NCBI GenBank assembly: GCA_000827325.1
Contig: KN832873.1
Coordinates: 572,245 to 636,244, forward strand
From: Oidiodendron maius Zn
Lineage: Eukaryota; Ascomycota; Leotiomycetes; Myxotrichaceae
Reading direction: 5' to 3'
Length of the DNA: 64,000 nucleotides
Part shown: positions 9,941-21,517 of the stretch, in pieces
How positions within the stretch are numbered: position 1 is the first letter of the stretch
Layout of the letters: each line of letters begins with the position of its first letter
Program-made: the position numbers and the translations under genes
Notes under the pieces: model-generated
Database searches by the model: none
The model's input: the letters and a program-made list of their open reading frames with translations, nothing else
What the model was told of the DNA's origin: nothing

Positions 9941-12900
9941 CTAACTAAAGTCTTGGAGAACATCAAACATCCAAGTGTCCAGTTGAAGATCTTTCGAACC
10001 ATACATATCCATATGAGAGTCATCAGATGACACGACTTGCCGCGCAAATTCCTCACCAAATGATGTCTCCGGGACAGGTTCCAGAGGAGAATATTCTTCA
10101 AACAATTCCCTCTGGCCAGATTGCGAAGCTATCTGGGAATTAGAACGCTCATCTATAGCTGCGCCAGGATTAGAGTTCCCACTCTTGTCATATCTGACAT
10201 TTCCATTGTGTCCCCGCCATCTAGCAACTGTATTCTGAGCGCGGGTCGTGATTTGGTTGCTCTGGCCCCCTTGAGCCAGACTCATCCTGTAAAGTGGAAG
10301 ACTATTTGCCAGTCTGGCGGTCTGTAGACATAGTGGGAAATCGGCTTCTTCTGGATACTCTCCTTTTGACGCCACCAAATCCATGGTCATCACAATTCGG
10401 AGATAGCAAGTTGGTAAACGGATCAAAACATCTCCCCATTCGGTAACTATTGACTCGGAAGCGGTGCTGGTAGAGCTCACGGTGTGATTCTGGAGGTTAA
10501 AATCGTGCCTATCGCTATATTCATAGCTGTCAATTGACTTGACGTTATTGTTGACGGCCAGATATCGAATAATCCTTTCGATGGCATCTGATATGCGGTC
10601 TGTTCCATCATACTGTGTCTGTAGGACTTTCATGACTTCCATGAAGATCTGCAATCGACGTTGTCTTACGGAGCACTGTGATTTTGTCAAAGAAAGTTTG
10701 ACATCCAAAATATTTAGGACTAAAGGCAGGGCAATATATGCGACACTGTTTCTGGGTTATCAGGTGGCTGCGAGGACTATGCTGAAAAATAAGGAGCACT
10801 CACACACTGATAGGCAAAAACTTGACGAGCCTGAGCTGCAATAGTTCCTTCATTATATCAGTTATACCTGTCGCTGCTCCCTGAAGATCTGCCTTGATTC
10901 TATAAGGCTTTGCAGGATAACGACTAGGCGTTTTGAAGCCCAGCTTGGAAATGAATAACTCGTGATGACACAATGCCATCTGAGCAGAGCTATATTTGTA
11001 TTAATAACTATTAAGGATCGTATTAGAATCTGAAAAATGGGCACTTACTAGTAGTACAGATACATAAGATTCGTATATAAGATTACCGACTCATGTGTAT
11101 CACCCAAACCAGCTGGTGTTGGAAATTTCTCATTCGCATTTTCATACCAGCGAGAAAGGTCCGATCTTATTTGCTGAATGAGCATCCAAGATCTCGAAAA
11201 TTCTGCCCCACTCGCTGAGGCGACAGGAATTTCATTCGGAGGTGAGAGAATCATGATAACTCCGGTTAATACGATGGCCAGCTCGCAAAGGGTACCAATC
11301 AGCTCCGCCAATGATCGTTTTGTTTCAGGATCATACACCTTTGAATTGTTAGTCTCATTCTCGAGATCCTTTGCATTCAAAGGACTGCAACTGTCGAAGT
11401 CAAAGTGTGCGTCGGTTATGAAGACTGGCCTCCGCACCCCAAGAGGAAGAATCCGGTCACGGAGAATACAACACCAGAATAACCTCTTCCTTCTAATCCT
11501 CTCATGGTCTGTCAGTCCAGAGGCCGAGTCATAGGCGTGAGCATTTGCATCCTTGGCGTGCTGGATCGCTACATCCAGCCAGAAAGAGTTAACTTTGCGG
11601 TTGTGTGTTTCTGGCGAATAAGAGAGTAATAAAGCTCCCTGCGCCGTTGATATTGGACTTCTTCGGCCATTAAAATCAAATAGCAACTATGATCACTGTC
11701 AGTGCTAATTTTGTGCACATACATACATATTGCCGACATTACCTTTGCCCGTCGGTACAGGGTTTTACGCGCATCCCGAATGGAGTGGAATCCAACATCC
11801 CGCAGGACGTTTAGAGGAACAAACTATAGATTTCCCAGTCAATCATTCACGTTTGAAGATCATTGTGTCACATACACTACAGCATGCAAAAAGCATAGCT
11901 TGAAATGTGAAATTAGAGATCGGGAAATCGAGACCGTGACCATGACCACGACTCTTGCCCGCAAAGGCATCCCAGAATGCAGACTCATCAATCAGAGGAA
12001 GATGTGGATGCACATGGGAAAAGTATTGGCGCATAAACTCGTCCAGAGCCGGCGAAACAGGAATCTGGAAAGAGCCTTGGGCCTTCAGAAACTCGATGTC
12101 TTGCGACGGATTTTGAGAGAAGTCGTCCGGCTCGACCAAAGCATGCTGAGTATACACACTTGGCATGTTCTGGGGTTGCTCTACGCCAAATATGCCACAA
12201 ATCTCACTCAGTAATGTGCCATTTAGTATGGCGGGATTTGCTTTTGCGCCAGCGGTATGCTTGTCAGAGTTGACTTGAAGGGTCAGTACTGGCCTCCCTG
12301 TACAGCATATATGCAGGCTAATCTCACTTACCAGAAAGCGGCTGTATATTGCTCACTTGTGATTGCTTTTCTGTCGATAGCCGTTCATTTAGCATCCCCG
12401 GAGAGGCATTAAATCCAGGTTGTGCTAGCACGTTGGTTGAAGAACCCCATGATTTCTCCAACCGACGTAAATCTTTCTCGTTAGCCACTTGGTCTCCAGT
12501 GTCCTCACCGTCTATGCCATAGATATATCGACTCCTATCAATACTGCGAGATGATTTATGTTGTTGAGTTTCAGCATTAATGCCCAAACTGTTATCTATC
12601 TGTGGAGCTCGTGATCCGCGTATCCTGCCTTCGTCTGATCTTGGTGTTGTTTTCAGGGGTGATGCCGATCGTTTACGCGATTGAATCTGCGGTCCTCTCG
12701 AATCTCGCTGTCTGTTCTTTGATGTACGGCTAGAAAAAATCGAGTCAGACAACTGCCCCGGGCGATGCGATGACGAGCAAAGCGCTGGACGTAATGACAT
12801 TTGTCCATACGCAGACTTACTATTTCGTGGGTCGTCCAACTACCATACAATCTCCACCATTAGTTCTGCAATTCATGCACGGTTCACCGCATAGGGATAC

Positions 12901-13110
12901 ATCGCATCGAACCTTGCGCGCTCGGCATGCCAGACAAGCTTTGGGGGCCCGCTTGCGCCGCGCAGGACGTAAGGACCGTTCGAAGATTTCATCCGGCAGA
13001 CCAGGCAGGCGTACCAATGGTGATGGTGATGGATCATCTTCGCAGTGAAGCTCTGCTTGCTCAAGGTCTACCATTTGTATTCTATTGAGCTTTTGCCGGG
13101 AATGGGACAT
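9941..13110 (-). CDS. Zn2Cys6 transcription factor with fungal-specific TF domain, eight exons
   Basis: Nuclear regulator of about 919 residues. Exons on the minus strand: 13110-12821, 12729-12332, 12273-11876, 11823-11743, 11686-11049, 10989-10868, 10835-10808, 10745-9941. Phases all agree; the 28-nt exon 7 and its GTGTGT donor are the least certain. The binuclear cluster is near residues 59-85: CLACRARKVRC, then CGEPC and CMNCRTNGGDC, flanked by Arg/Lys. A Ser/Arg-rich linker follows. The fungal-specific domain shows HPHLPLID, LFACCS, RDARKTLYRRAK, ALLLSY, WLDVAIQHAK and RRKRLFWCC. The family resembles cutinase/fatty-acid type activators (CTF1/Far class) by general architecture only. Its stop lies 104 bp from the P450 stop (convergent), so it may be the local regulator of that P450 and the aldehyde dehydrogenase. 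Confidence 0.82.
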
Positions 13111-15880
13111 ATTGAAACATCTGCATGGTAATTTTACTCAGCTGTTGATAGCCTCTGGCGCGAACTGTGGCCTATACATGTGACGGTATAGCAGGACTGT
13201 ATGCTGAAAGATCAACGGAGGCGTACAGAATAGAACCTGAACCAGGTGAAAGCTAGATTCTGCATCGAAATATAATCTTAATTCTACTTAACAGTGGCAA
13301 CGCCTCGAGAGTCAGCAGAATGCGGGGTCGCGCCGCGCCAGCTAACTACTAGCTAGTCATCTAGCTAAAACTTGGCCATCACCCGCAACCCAGATATACA
13401 CCTCTCCTAATCTTTACTACTCGATGGCTTAAACCGAGACGCGACTACTCTAAGTAATGAATTATTATAGATATTGCATGGCTACAGCCATTAAATGCGG
13501 CCAATTTTAGCCCCCTTGCTAGAAGTTTTGCAGCATCAAAACATCGTGATCTCTCGGCAGAAATCAAAGCGGGGTGCTCGGTAGAAAATTCGATTTTGTG
13601 GGTCGTCGGTAGAAAATCAGACACGGGAACATCTCCATGAAGTCAACTCAACCTGTGACCTAGAAAATTGAGCTCAGAGCAAACATGGCTCAAGTCGAGC
13701 TGAGGCCACCGGCTAAAGAGCCTGAACAAGATAGGAATCATCTGATACCTGCTGTACAGTACAAGATGGATCTCTGCGTTATCCTAAAGCCGCAAATCAG
13801 AAAGCCAATTGTCACCTTGTCTCTATGATCCTCCATGGCTTGGTAAGCATAATTTAGAGGTTCGAGATGATTTTGACGTGACTTTAAAATGATGTCGAGC
13901 TAGTAATTATACTAATGAGTTACATCGAGTGGAGATGTCCGAAGGCTTCACCGTGCTTTTGTGGATATTCACGGCTACCATTTTGGTCCTTTGGCATTAT
14001 GTATGGAGACGCCTAAAAATAGCTTTAAGTGGGTCCAGATTTGCTGAATATGGTTCTAACGTAGCAAATACAGTTGGATGTCAGGTTAGTTACTACATTA
14101 CAAAACAGACAATATCATAGGGCATCTCCGAAGAGATAAATAAGTTATATACTTAAAATTTGGTGGTATGCGTAGGATTCATAATATTAAATATTAAGCA
14201 AGATGTATTTGGGGCTGAAATGTTTTTGCGTTGGTTACACGCCAAAATATTGCTGTGAAGTAGAGCTTAATGTAGACTCAGATAGCACGCTAACCTCGTA
14301 GATACCGCACATAAATAATCCTCTGAATCTATAGGAATAAGAGTTTGCACAAATTTAAAGATGGTGTTCACCCCTAGTGAAATAACCCCAGGTGAAAAGA
14401 GAAATTAGAAAAGCTGACCCGTAGCGAATAGTAGTATACTAGAGATGAGAGATACTTGTAAAAACGGAGGTCTTGTAGATCCTCCTAACACACATTAAAT
14501 TTTAATGGCGCGCATTAGATGTGTGCTATATAGAGTCTGCTTCTTGGTGCGCCGATATCCTAATTCTTCTTAAATAGCATAGCTAAGAATTAAAACGCTG
14601 TTATGAAGAATTTAGGCGCCAATTACTATTAAATCTATTGAAGTAATATGCTAGTTGAATATTTTAATAGAAGCTACTAATATAGTAGAGTAAGATTTTA
14701 AAGTCTTAGTATAATCGTAGTCTGCTATATTTGTAATGGTAGTAAAGTAGGGATCTTTGGGCCTCTGACTTTACCTCAGGCCCTGATGCTCAACTAGCAC
14801 CCCTAGAAGTGCTAAAATTGTACGAGGTACTTGCTCAACATGCATATCGCTAGTTATCAGGATTAAGATAGTATACTGCGAAGCCAAATAAACGGGGCTA
14901 GACAATAACAGAACCTAATATTTACCCGCAATATAGAAAGTAAAGGATGAGCAAAAGTTTTTAGAGGCATGGATGCAGGAAATGGATTGGAGTCGCCTTC
15001 AAGAGAAATAAGATTGCTATCAGATGCAACCTTCACTCGACCGTGTGGTGTTGACTTACTGGCACCGAAAAATTCGACTATTGATAAGGTATATAAATGG
15101 ACGAGGAGCGGTAATAAAATCCATTATTTTGTAACTCATGTAGCTACTTACATTAGTTTAGAATATTTTATTCGTGTGATCTTAATAAGTTACACATCTT
15201 CCTCCTATTAATACAGACTTACAGCTCTCAGTACTAGTTTGTAGTCGATACACTTTTCCTTGACAGGTTTCCGAGTGATTATATTATCTTCGACGTGTCG
15301 TCTAATTCAGACGAGCCGAGAGGTAAATTATTTGTGCTCTTTATACGCACAATTCACAGGTAAATACGGCCCTAAGGTTCTACAGCTTGAAATCAAGAGC
15401 TACATCCAGCATCACGTGATACCTCCAATAACCCAGCTATTTCCGAACCCCTTGTCCAGGCCGGTCTTATTGGTGGATCTTGGTTTTTGATATATACCAC
15501 GCCAGCTGGTAACGGAACAAAAAATTCCAGTGGCTGAGATGGATGGCTTCTCCACACTTCCCCGGATCTTGGCAAAAGCTTAGCCTTCGGGAAGATGTCG
15601 TTCTTTGTCATCTGTACTATCCAATATCCGAATTGAAGAAATGGGTGTTTATTCCGTTATACCAAAACGCGTGAGTGGTAGGAATAATAAAGCTCCGTGC
15701 AGCTTCCCCCCTTTGGTAAACTGTATACCATTAATTTCTCCACCATGGCTTCCACTATCATGGCTCCATCTTCTATATTTATTGAGCACTTCCAGTCTTG
15801 TTCAAAGTCTTCTTCACTTCTTTCACCCTAACTACTCTGCATACCCATTGTCTGTGCTCTCGAAAATACGGATTACTATC
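13111..15880. other. AT-rich, gene-poor 2.8 kb
   Basis: No gene is supportable. Small frames exist: one at 13929-14120 begins with a hydrophobic helix like a membrane anchor, and one at 14969-15211. Neither continues into a recognisable domain. From about 14150 to 15200 the sequence is very rich in TA, with many stops in all frames, as expected of old sequence altered by repeat-induced point mutation. A coding-looking stretch near 15400-15530 could be a gene scrap. The last 200 bases are the probable promoter of the polygalacturonase gene, with pyrimidine tracts (CTTCTTCACTTC). Confidence 0.45.
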
Positions 15881-17421
15881 ATGGTACGTTCATTTACTCC
15901 ATTTGCGGTGGCTCTGCTGCTGCCGACCGTTCTGGCTTGCGAGAATCCAGACTCTCACCCATGCGCATCTGTCTTCACCGCCAGCACGGCTTTGGTAACA
16001 AGCTTCTGTGCAACCTACACGGCAAGCGTTATTACTGCTACCACGGCTATTCCTTCCGTAATTAACTCTGCTTGCTCCAGCAAGTCCCTGACCATATCTG
16101 AAGCATGCACCTGCTTCGTTACTCCCGCAACAGCCGCTACCGTAAGTACACGCATCATGTAGTAGTTTCGATTTCCTGACTGGTATCTTCCATCAGTCCA
16201 CGACTAAGACCACTACACTTACCACGCTAACCACTTCAACTACCAAAACAACGGCAACCGTAACTGCCGCAGCTGGCGTTGGAGGCACCATCATCAGTAC
16301 CCTGGTAGGCGGTTCTGGCGTTGGTGGTGCTACTTGCACCGTAACAGCGTTCGCAGAGGTTACTGCATCTATGTCGGCATGCTCCAACATCCTCTTGAGT
16401 GGCGTCACTATTCCCGCCTCCACCACACTGTCTGTTACTGTTCCCACCAACGGTGCCCTGCTCTTCGCCGGTACCATGACGGTCGAGTACACGCCTGATG
16501 CGGATTACACACCTATTGTCCTCAAAGGCACCAACGCCAAGGTGGCCGGACTTGCAGGCGCAGTCATCGATGGCCTAGGTGCGGACTACTGGGATGGCGA
16601 GGGTTCCAACGGCGGCAGTGCAAAGCCTGACCACTTGATCAAGATCGACGACATGACCAGCAGCAGTTTCTCCGAGATCAAAATTATCAACTGGCCCACG
16701 CACTTATTCGAGATCACCGGTTGCACTGATGTGACTATGTCCCAGCTGATCCTCGACAACAGCGCTGCAAACGCATTGGATAGTTCCGGTGTCACCCTTG
16801 GCCACAATACTGACGCCTTCGATGTCTCCAGCACGGATGGCTTGTACGTCTCTGGTGCCACGGTCTACAACCAAGATGATTGTGTTGCCGTTAATTCGGG
16901 GTCCAACATGGTGTTTGAGAACCTGTACTGCGATGGCAGCCATGGTCTGTCGATCGGCAGCATCAGCAGCGGGGTGACTGTCAATAACATCACATTCAAG
17001 GACTCGAGCGTTGTCAACGGCCAGAATGGTTGCCGTATCAAGACAGATGCTGGTGATGATGACTCGACAGTCTCCGATATTACCTACAGCAATATCTATG
17101 TTGAGAATATCTCTGAGTGGGTCATCAAACCTCGCTACTTTTTAGCCTTACTTTCCTGCCTAGCTGACTTCAAATTCCTATAGCTATGCCATCGACGTCC
17201 AACAGGACTACGAGAACGGCGACCCAACAGGTGACCCAACCTCCGGAATAACTGTCTCCGGCATCACCTTTGAGTCCATAACGGGCTCCGTGGCCAGCGG
17301 TGGTTATGAGTACTACATCCTTTGCGGCTCGACGTCGAGCTGTTCGGACTTCACTTGGAGTAATATCGACATCACTGGCGGCCTAACCGAGTGCTCGCCA
17401 ATTGGTGTTGAATGTCCATAA
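15881..17421 (+). CDS. Secreted GH28 endopolygalacturonase with N-terminal Cys/Thr-rich extension
   Basis: Hydrolyses alpha-1,4-galacturonan (pectin) outside the cell; about 472 residues. Exons: 15881-16141, 16197-17116, 17184-17421, in phase. The ATG at 15881 gives a classic signal peptide (MVRSFTPFAVALLLPTVLA). Next comes an unusual module with six or more Cys (residues about 20-85), then a Thr/Ser-Lys linker (KTTTLTTLTTSTTKTT) and the right-handed beta-helix. Catalytic signatures: NTDAFD, with Ala where most relatives have Gly; QDDC with the paired Asp; GSHGLSIG with the active-site His; and RIK for substrate binding. The catalytic part has the usual fungal length. The N-terminal extension looks like a small surface- or wall-associated domain joined by an O-glycosylated linker. 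Confidence 0.92.
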
Positions 17422-17897
17422 GCTCCTTCTGAATGCGTGGTTTCGAGACTAGATAGTAGAACAAAAAAAGAATACAAAGGAATTCGTCTCCGAATCAGAA
17501 GGGTAGACGTTCATTCGGCGAGTTGTATATCTATAATATACTAGCATTATTTCTCAACTCTATAAAGCTTATTAGAGTATCTTCTACTTCCTTCGCCGAT
17601 CTCATGTATCTCTCCTTCACTGCCAGCGCGTAATGATCATAAATCCGACACGATATATATCTCAGATATTCAAGAACAAAGCCCCTAGATAAAGTTACCT
17701 GACATATGTTTGCAAAGCATGGCAGAAGATAGCATCCCTAGTGGTTGTGCGAGACGTATATGTCAAATGAAAATCCAGTCTCTAGTTGCAATGACTGAGT
17801 TCACAACTCATATTACAGCACCGCTAGATTTTAATATTTTCTGAGTATAAAAATATATCGAAATCGAAATTCATTCTCGAATGACTAGTGCGTAGGT
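17422..17897. other. 3' region between the GH28 and DJ-1 genes, no gene
   Basis: The two flanking genes are convergent. The interval is AT-rich with no coding signal and probably holds only both 3' ends. Confidence 0.6.
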
Positions 17898-18593
17898 TTA
17901 TGCAACTATCCCACGCCGCCAGTCGTACTCTGTTAACTTCGCTACCAGCAATGCCTGTTCTTCCGAGAACTCAGTAGAAATGAGGTGACAAGCCGCATCA
18001 AGCCCCGAAGATACCCCACCTGCGCAGATAATTCTGAGACCCGTCTCTCTTCGGCCGCTATCTATGTAACGGGCGCAAACAATGCCTGTGTCAGGTGTTC
18101 CACCAAGTTTGCAGGCTTCTCGAAGCTCGTCAAGGAACATGTGGTGTGAAGTAGCCTGCAGGTCGGCTAAGAGTCCGGCGCTGCCAAGAAGTAACGAGCC
18201 AGTGCAAACAGAAAATATCGTCTTCCGCTTCTTCTCCGGTAATTGTGGCCTATTGCCAAATAGTCGTATGAAATCAAGCTCTGGGCTATCAGATTTATAT
18301 AGTGGCACGATAACATCTGGTGGCCCGCCTGGCACGAGAAGGATATCATAGCTGTCAACTTTTGCTGTGGCTTCTTCAATTGAAAGATCGCGCAAAACTC
18401 GCAGTTTTGTAGTGGTTGGAATCACCTCGGATTGTGCGATAAATTCAACGTCGAATGCCGGAGGGCCATGGCCGCTCTCCACGCTGAATGAGGCATGTGA
18501 GAATACTTCGAGAGGTCCAGCGAAGTCGAGAACATCGACACCATCAAACATAAGCAGCGCTACTCTGTACACTTGGGACTGTTGTGGCGCCAT
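17898..18593 (-). CDS. DJ-1/PfpI (class I glutamine amidotransferase-like) protein, intronless
   Basis: Complete single-exon protein of 231 residues. Hallmarks of the DJ-1/PfpI fold: an initial beta-strand VALLMFDGVDVLDFAGP with the conserved acid in PLEVF, a glycine turn LLVPGGPP, and the nucleophile elbow FSVCTGSLLLG with its Cys. A late AGGVSSGLDAA segment matches the transcription-regulator-like and isocyanide-hydratase-like branch. The enzyme activity cannot be chosen between hydratase, glyoxalase or amidase from sequence alone. It is soluble, with no signal peptide. No partner gene is evident; it is convergent to the polygalacturonase gene. Confidence 0.9.
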   Translation of the reverse strand: MAPQQSQVYRVALLMFDGVDVLDFAGPLEVFSHASFSVESGHGPPAFDVEFIAQSEVIPTTTKLRVLRDLSIEEATAKVDSYDILLVPGGPPDVIVPLYKSDSPELDFIRLFGNRPQLPEKKRKTIFSVCTGSLLLGSAGLLADLQATSHHMFLDELREACKLGGTPDTGIVCARYIDSGRRETGLRIICAGGVSSGLDAACHLISTEFSEEQALLVAKLTEYDWRRGIVA

Positions 18594-18974
18594 AGTATTC
18601 TTCTGGAGCTCAAGGAGGGACGAGCGTAGAAAGGACCGGCTGCGTGTGAAGTCAAATACAATCGAAATATATAGGAAAGATCAGTCTTAAGTACTGTATT
18701 TTCACATATTCACACTTTATGTTACTGAAGATCAGAAGGCCGACCTTTCATGTATTCTTTCTGTGGTAGCTCGGGATTGTGGATCCGGGACAATCATTAT
18801 GCCGACTACACGCCTAAGAGAGATTACGGGATATACCTACTAGCAGCCAATAACGGATATCCGTTACGAGGCTCTAGTACAGTTAAACTTCAAGATTGCC
18901 CGCCATAATTTATTTCGTCATAATTTACTAGACATTGGCAAACCCTCTTGATATTTCCATTTCTTTAGATTGAT
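18594..18974. other. Upstream region of the DJ-1 gene, no gene
   Basis: Contains the DJ-1 promoter and then AT-rich sequence leading into the P450 relic. No open frame of note. Confidence 0.55.
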
Positions 18975-19474
18975 TTAATTAGGTATTTCAAATCTACCAA
19001 GGCTTATTTCAAAACAAGTCAGCGTTAGATGATACTTGACGTCGTCGGTACAATCTTGCGCCCTTTTCCTGGCCTGCTCCTCTGTCTCACCCGCCTCCAC
19101 CTTCAGACGCACGCTATGAGCCCGGAATAAACAAGCTAGGATAGCAGCTCCCTCAACCAGCGCGAATTTTTTCCCGGCGCAACCCTGCAGGCCATCCGCC
19201 CATGGATAACGATCCCTTCTGAGGGACGAACAGCTCCTCCCAATGGTCTCAGCCGCTTCTCCTGGATGCACAATCCATCGCGATGGCCTCCAGACATAAT
19301 GCTCATCCTAATATCTCTGGTCGGTCTGAACGCCTAGTACTATGGGGTAGGTTAGGGTGCCGAGGGGATGGCGAGCACTTGGTCGCTGACTTGAAGAGCC
19401 TGCGCCTCCTTGGCCGAGATCTTGAGCAATGTGGTAATGGGCGCATAAACCCACAGCGTCTCCAGGAACATGGC
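18975..19474 (-). pseudogene. Cytochrome P450 C-terminal remnant
   Basis: The reading frame ending at 18975 carries a P450 haem loop, DGLQGCAGKKFALVE, followed by the usual helix LACLFRAH and the C-terminal sheet region. Upstream, in another frame (from the ATG at 19474), is MFLETLWVYAPI, matching the ExxR-to-PERF part of the same P450 class. The two parts are separated by a stop and a frame change, and the rest of the gene (N-terminus, I-helix) is absent. It is therefore a decayed host P450 of which only the last 150 codons or so remain. AT-rich sequence upstream suggests deletion of the front half. Confidence 0.75.
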
Positions 19475-19865
19475 TTGACAACACTTTAGTTTTGAGTCAT
19501 AAGTAAGTATATAATTGTAAATTACAACAATTTAACTATCTTTGTATAAGCCTAGTGTAGTTCATTATATCAAGGCTTCTTTAATATCAAGTTACAGTAG
19601 TAAGGCTCTATTCCGGGGCTCTACGCCATTTTCAATGCTTTAGTGACTATGCGTATAGCTCAATGGACTGTCCCATCCTATTTCTAATTTAACCCTCTAG
19701 TAGTAAGCCCCACGGCTCTTAACTTATTATAAACATCTTTAAATAAGTAATGGAATAAGCTCTAAGGCTACTAGATTTAAATATAAGGTTTGAAATTGTA
19801 TATTATTAATATCAAATAGTTGAATCCTAAACTTGACCTATTTCCTCATATGCAGTATATATAGG
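19475..19865. other. AT-rich gap, no gene
   Basis: Very AT-rich and rich in TA dinucleotides. It sits where the front half of the P450 relic would have been and has no coding content. Confidence 0.5.
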
Positions 19866-20789
19866 CTATTGGGCTGGTAGACACTCTAAAAGGCGAGCCT
19901 TGTCCCGCTGCATAGCCGTTTCAAATGAAGTGAAGGGTATGCCAAACTTGGCCTGGACTCCCTTAGCGTCCGCTGAAATCGTTTTGTGATCCTTCGCGTT
20001 GGCCAAAAGTTGAAAGCCTTGAGAAAAAAGATGTTCTTTTACCGCCTCGATTTCCTCAGGGGTACGCTTCCTCACTCGCACCTCCCTGCCGCTGACCTTG
20101 ACAAGGATATCGCGTACCTCTTCGATAGTGAGCGCTTCGTTACCAAGATCAATCTCCTGGCCACCAAACTTGACGGGATCCTGCAAAGCCGCCGCGGCGT
20201 ACCTTCCAACATCGAATGAGTCCGTGTGAACCATCTTAGTACCGGGATTATAGGCATGGTCTAGTTCCCCATTCGTTGCTAGCCCAGGGAAGTTGTAGAC
20301 GGAGCTCGGCAGCAGGTAGTCATGAATCATCCATACCGGCCTAAGAATAGTGTAGGCTTCAAAGCCGGCTTCGCGAACGGCATGCTCGACCTCTGCCTTC
20401 GAGGCGAAATACCAGTTCATTCCACATTCCTTTGTCACAGAATCATCCCAGAAAGCTCTGTTATCTGCGTTAGAAGTGGTGGATGCAACAATACTTTCAA
20501 CTCCTGCTTTCTTGCATGCCTCAATAATAGTCTTGGCCTGCTGAGCCTCTAATTCTGGCACAGGGAAAGTATTCAGGAAAACCGCCTTGCAGCCTTGTGC
20601 TGCTTGAAAGATCACATCGAAATTCGTGCTTTCGCCTTGGAAGACCGTGACACTTGAGTGTTTTAAGATCGGCGGAATTTTCTGAGAATCGCGCACCACT
20701 GCATGGATTTTGACTCCCGCTGCAATCAAATGCGTGATAACCCATTGGCTTTGCTGGCCCGTTGCCTGTGTGACTAGGTAGGTGTCCAT
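19866..20789 (-). CDS. NmrA-like / isoflavone-reductase-type NAD(P)-binding protein, intronless
   Basis: Single-exon 307-residue protein of the atypical short-chain dehydrogenase class. The N-terminal dinucleotide loop reads ATGQQSQW, where NmrA and its kin have GATGxQG, so the first Gly is replaced by Gln-Ala. Downstream features are typical: IHAVVRDS, AVFLNTFPVPE, AKTIIEACKKAGVE, a KAEVEHAVREAG helix and ILRPVWM. NmrA-type proteins act as redox sensors or as reductases, and the altered loop makes the role uncertain. It is divergent from the Zn2Cys6 gene at 21518 with 728 bp between starts. Confidence 0.87.
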   Translation of the reverse strand: MDTYLVTQATGQQSQWVITHLIAAGVKIHAVVRDSQKIPPILKHSSVTVFQGESTNFDVIFQAAQGCKAVFLNTFPVPELEAQQAKTIIEACKKAGVESIVASTTSNADNRAFWDDSVTKECGMNWYFASKAEVEHAVREAGFEAYTILRPVWMIHDYLLPSSVYNFPGLATNGELDHAYNPGTKMVHTDSFDVGRYAAAALQDPVKFGGQEIDLGNEALTIEEVRDILVKVSGREVRVRKRTPEEIEAVKEHLFSQGFQLLANAKDHKTISADAKGVQAKFGIPFTSFETAMQRDKARLLECLPAQ

Positions 20790-21517
20790 CTCGGAAGTGA
20801 CGTGTGAAGAAAGGAGAACAATTTTCTATGATTCTGGGGCGCGGCCTATGTTCTGAGTTGGAATATCACACATTGAAGTGCCAGGCAGGTCATTTATAGA
20901 CCCAACTCAGGCCATGGTCTGCCCTAACTCCCGTAACTACGTTGCCTCTTGGTTTCTAATCCACTCGGATTTTCTCATGGCTTGATGCGGTCTGCTACAT
21001 AATACGTCAGGAGATGAACGGTCTCTCGGAGCTGTTGTTTGTCCTGCCTCCTATCAAATGCACTCTGCAAGCCGATGCCTAAGAGGAGGGGGTTCTGGAG
21101 GAGACTAATTTGTCTCGAACAAGTAAAGATGATCAATCCGCCTCGACAATACTTGCGCCTGGCGGGTCCGTAGGCACCTGTGGGAGCTTGCCTGAAGTAG
21201 TTAAGACGATTATAAATCAGCTTTTCTTTCTCGCGGAAACTTGCTTCTGGTGGGTCCCCTACTGAACGCCTCAGGCAACACGGACCTTATCCTCGTTACC
21301 TCTACTGGAAATCAGATCGGGAATGGCCCATTTTGAACGTCAGCAAGCATAGGATATCTTATCCTTCTGCTTTTAGACCAAATTGACAACCTACAACCTT
21401 ATCCCACTTCTACCTTTGGGCTTTTACTATCCGATAATAAACGGGAATCGGTTACTAACTCCATGGTGTTTGAAGTCGTGTGGATCCAAGACCGAAGATA
21501 ACGAGGCTTTTGCTGCA
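20790..21517. promoter_or_regulatory. Intergenic promoter region between NmrA-like and Zn2Cys6 genes
   Basis: 728 bp between divergent starts. No gene inside. Core-promoter details cannot be assigned with confidence. Confidence 0.45.

Noticed and set aside
14150-15200. RIP-altered transposon
   Set aside because: AT and TA richness fits repeat-induced mutation, but no element structure or protein remnant can be recognised, so only the composition is reported.
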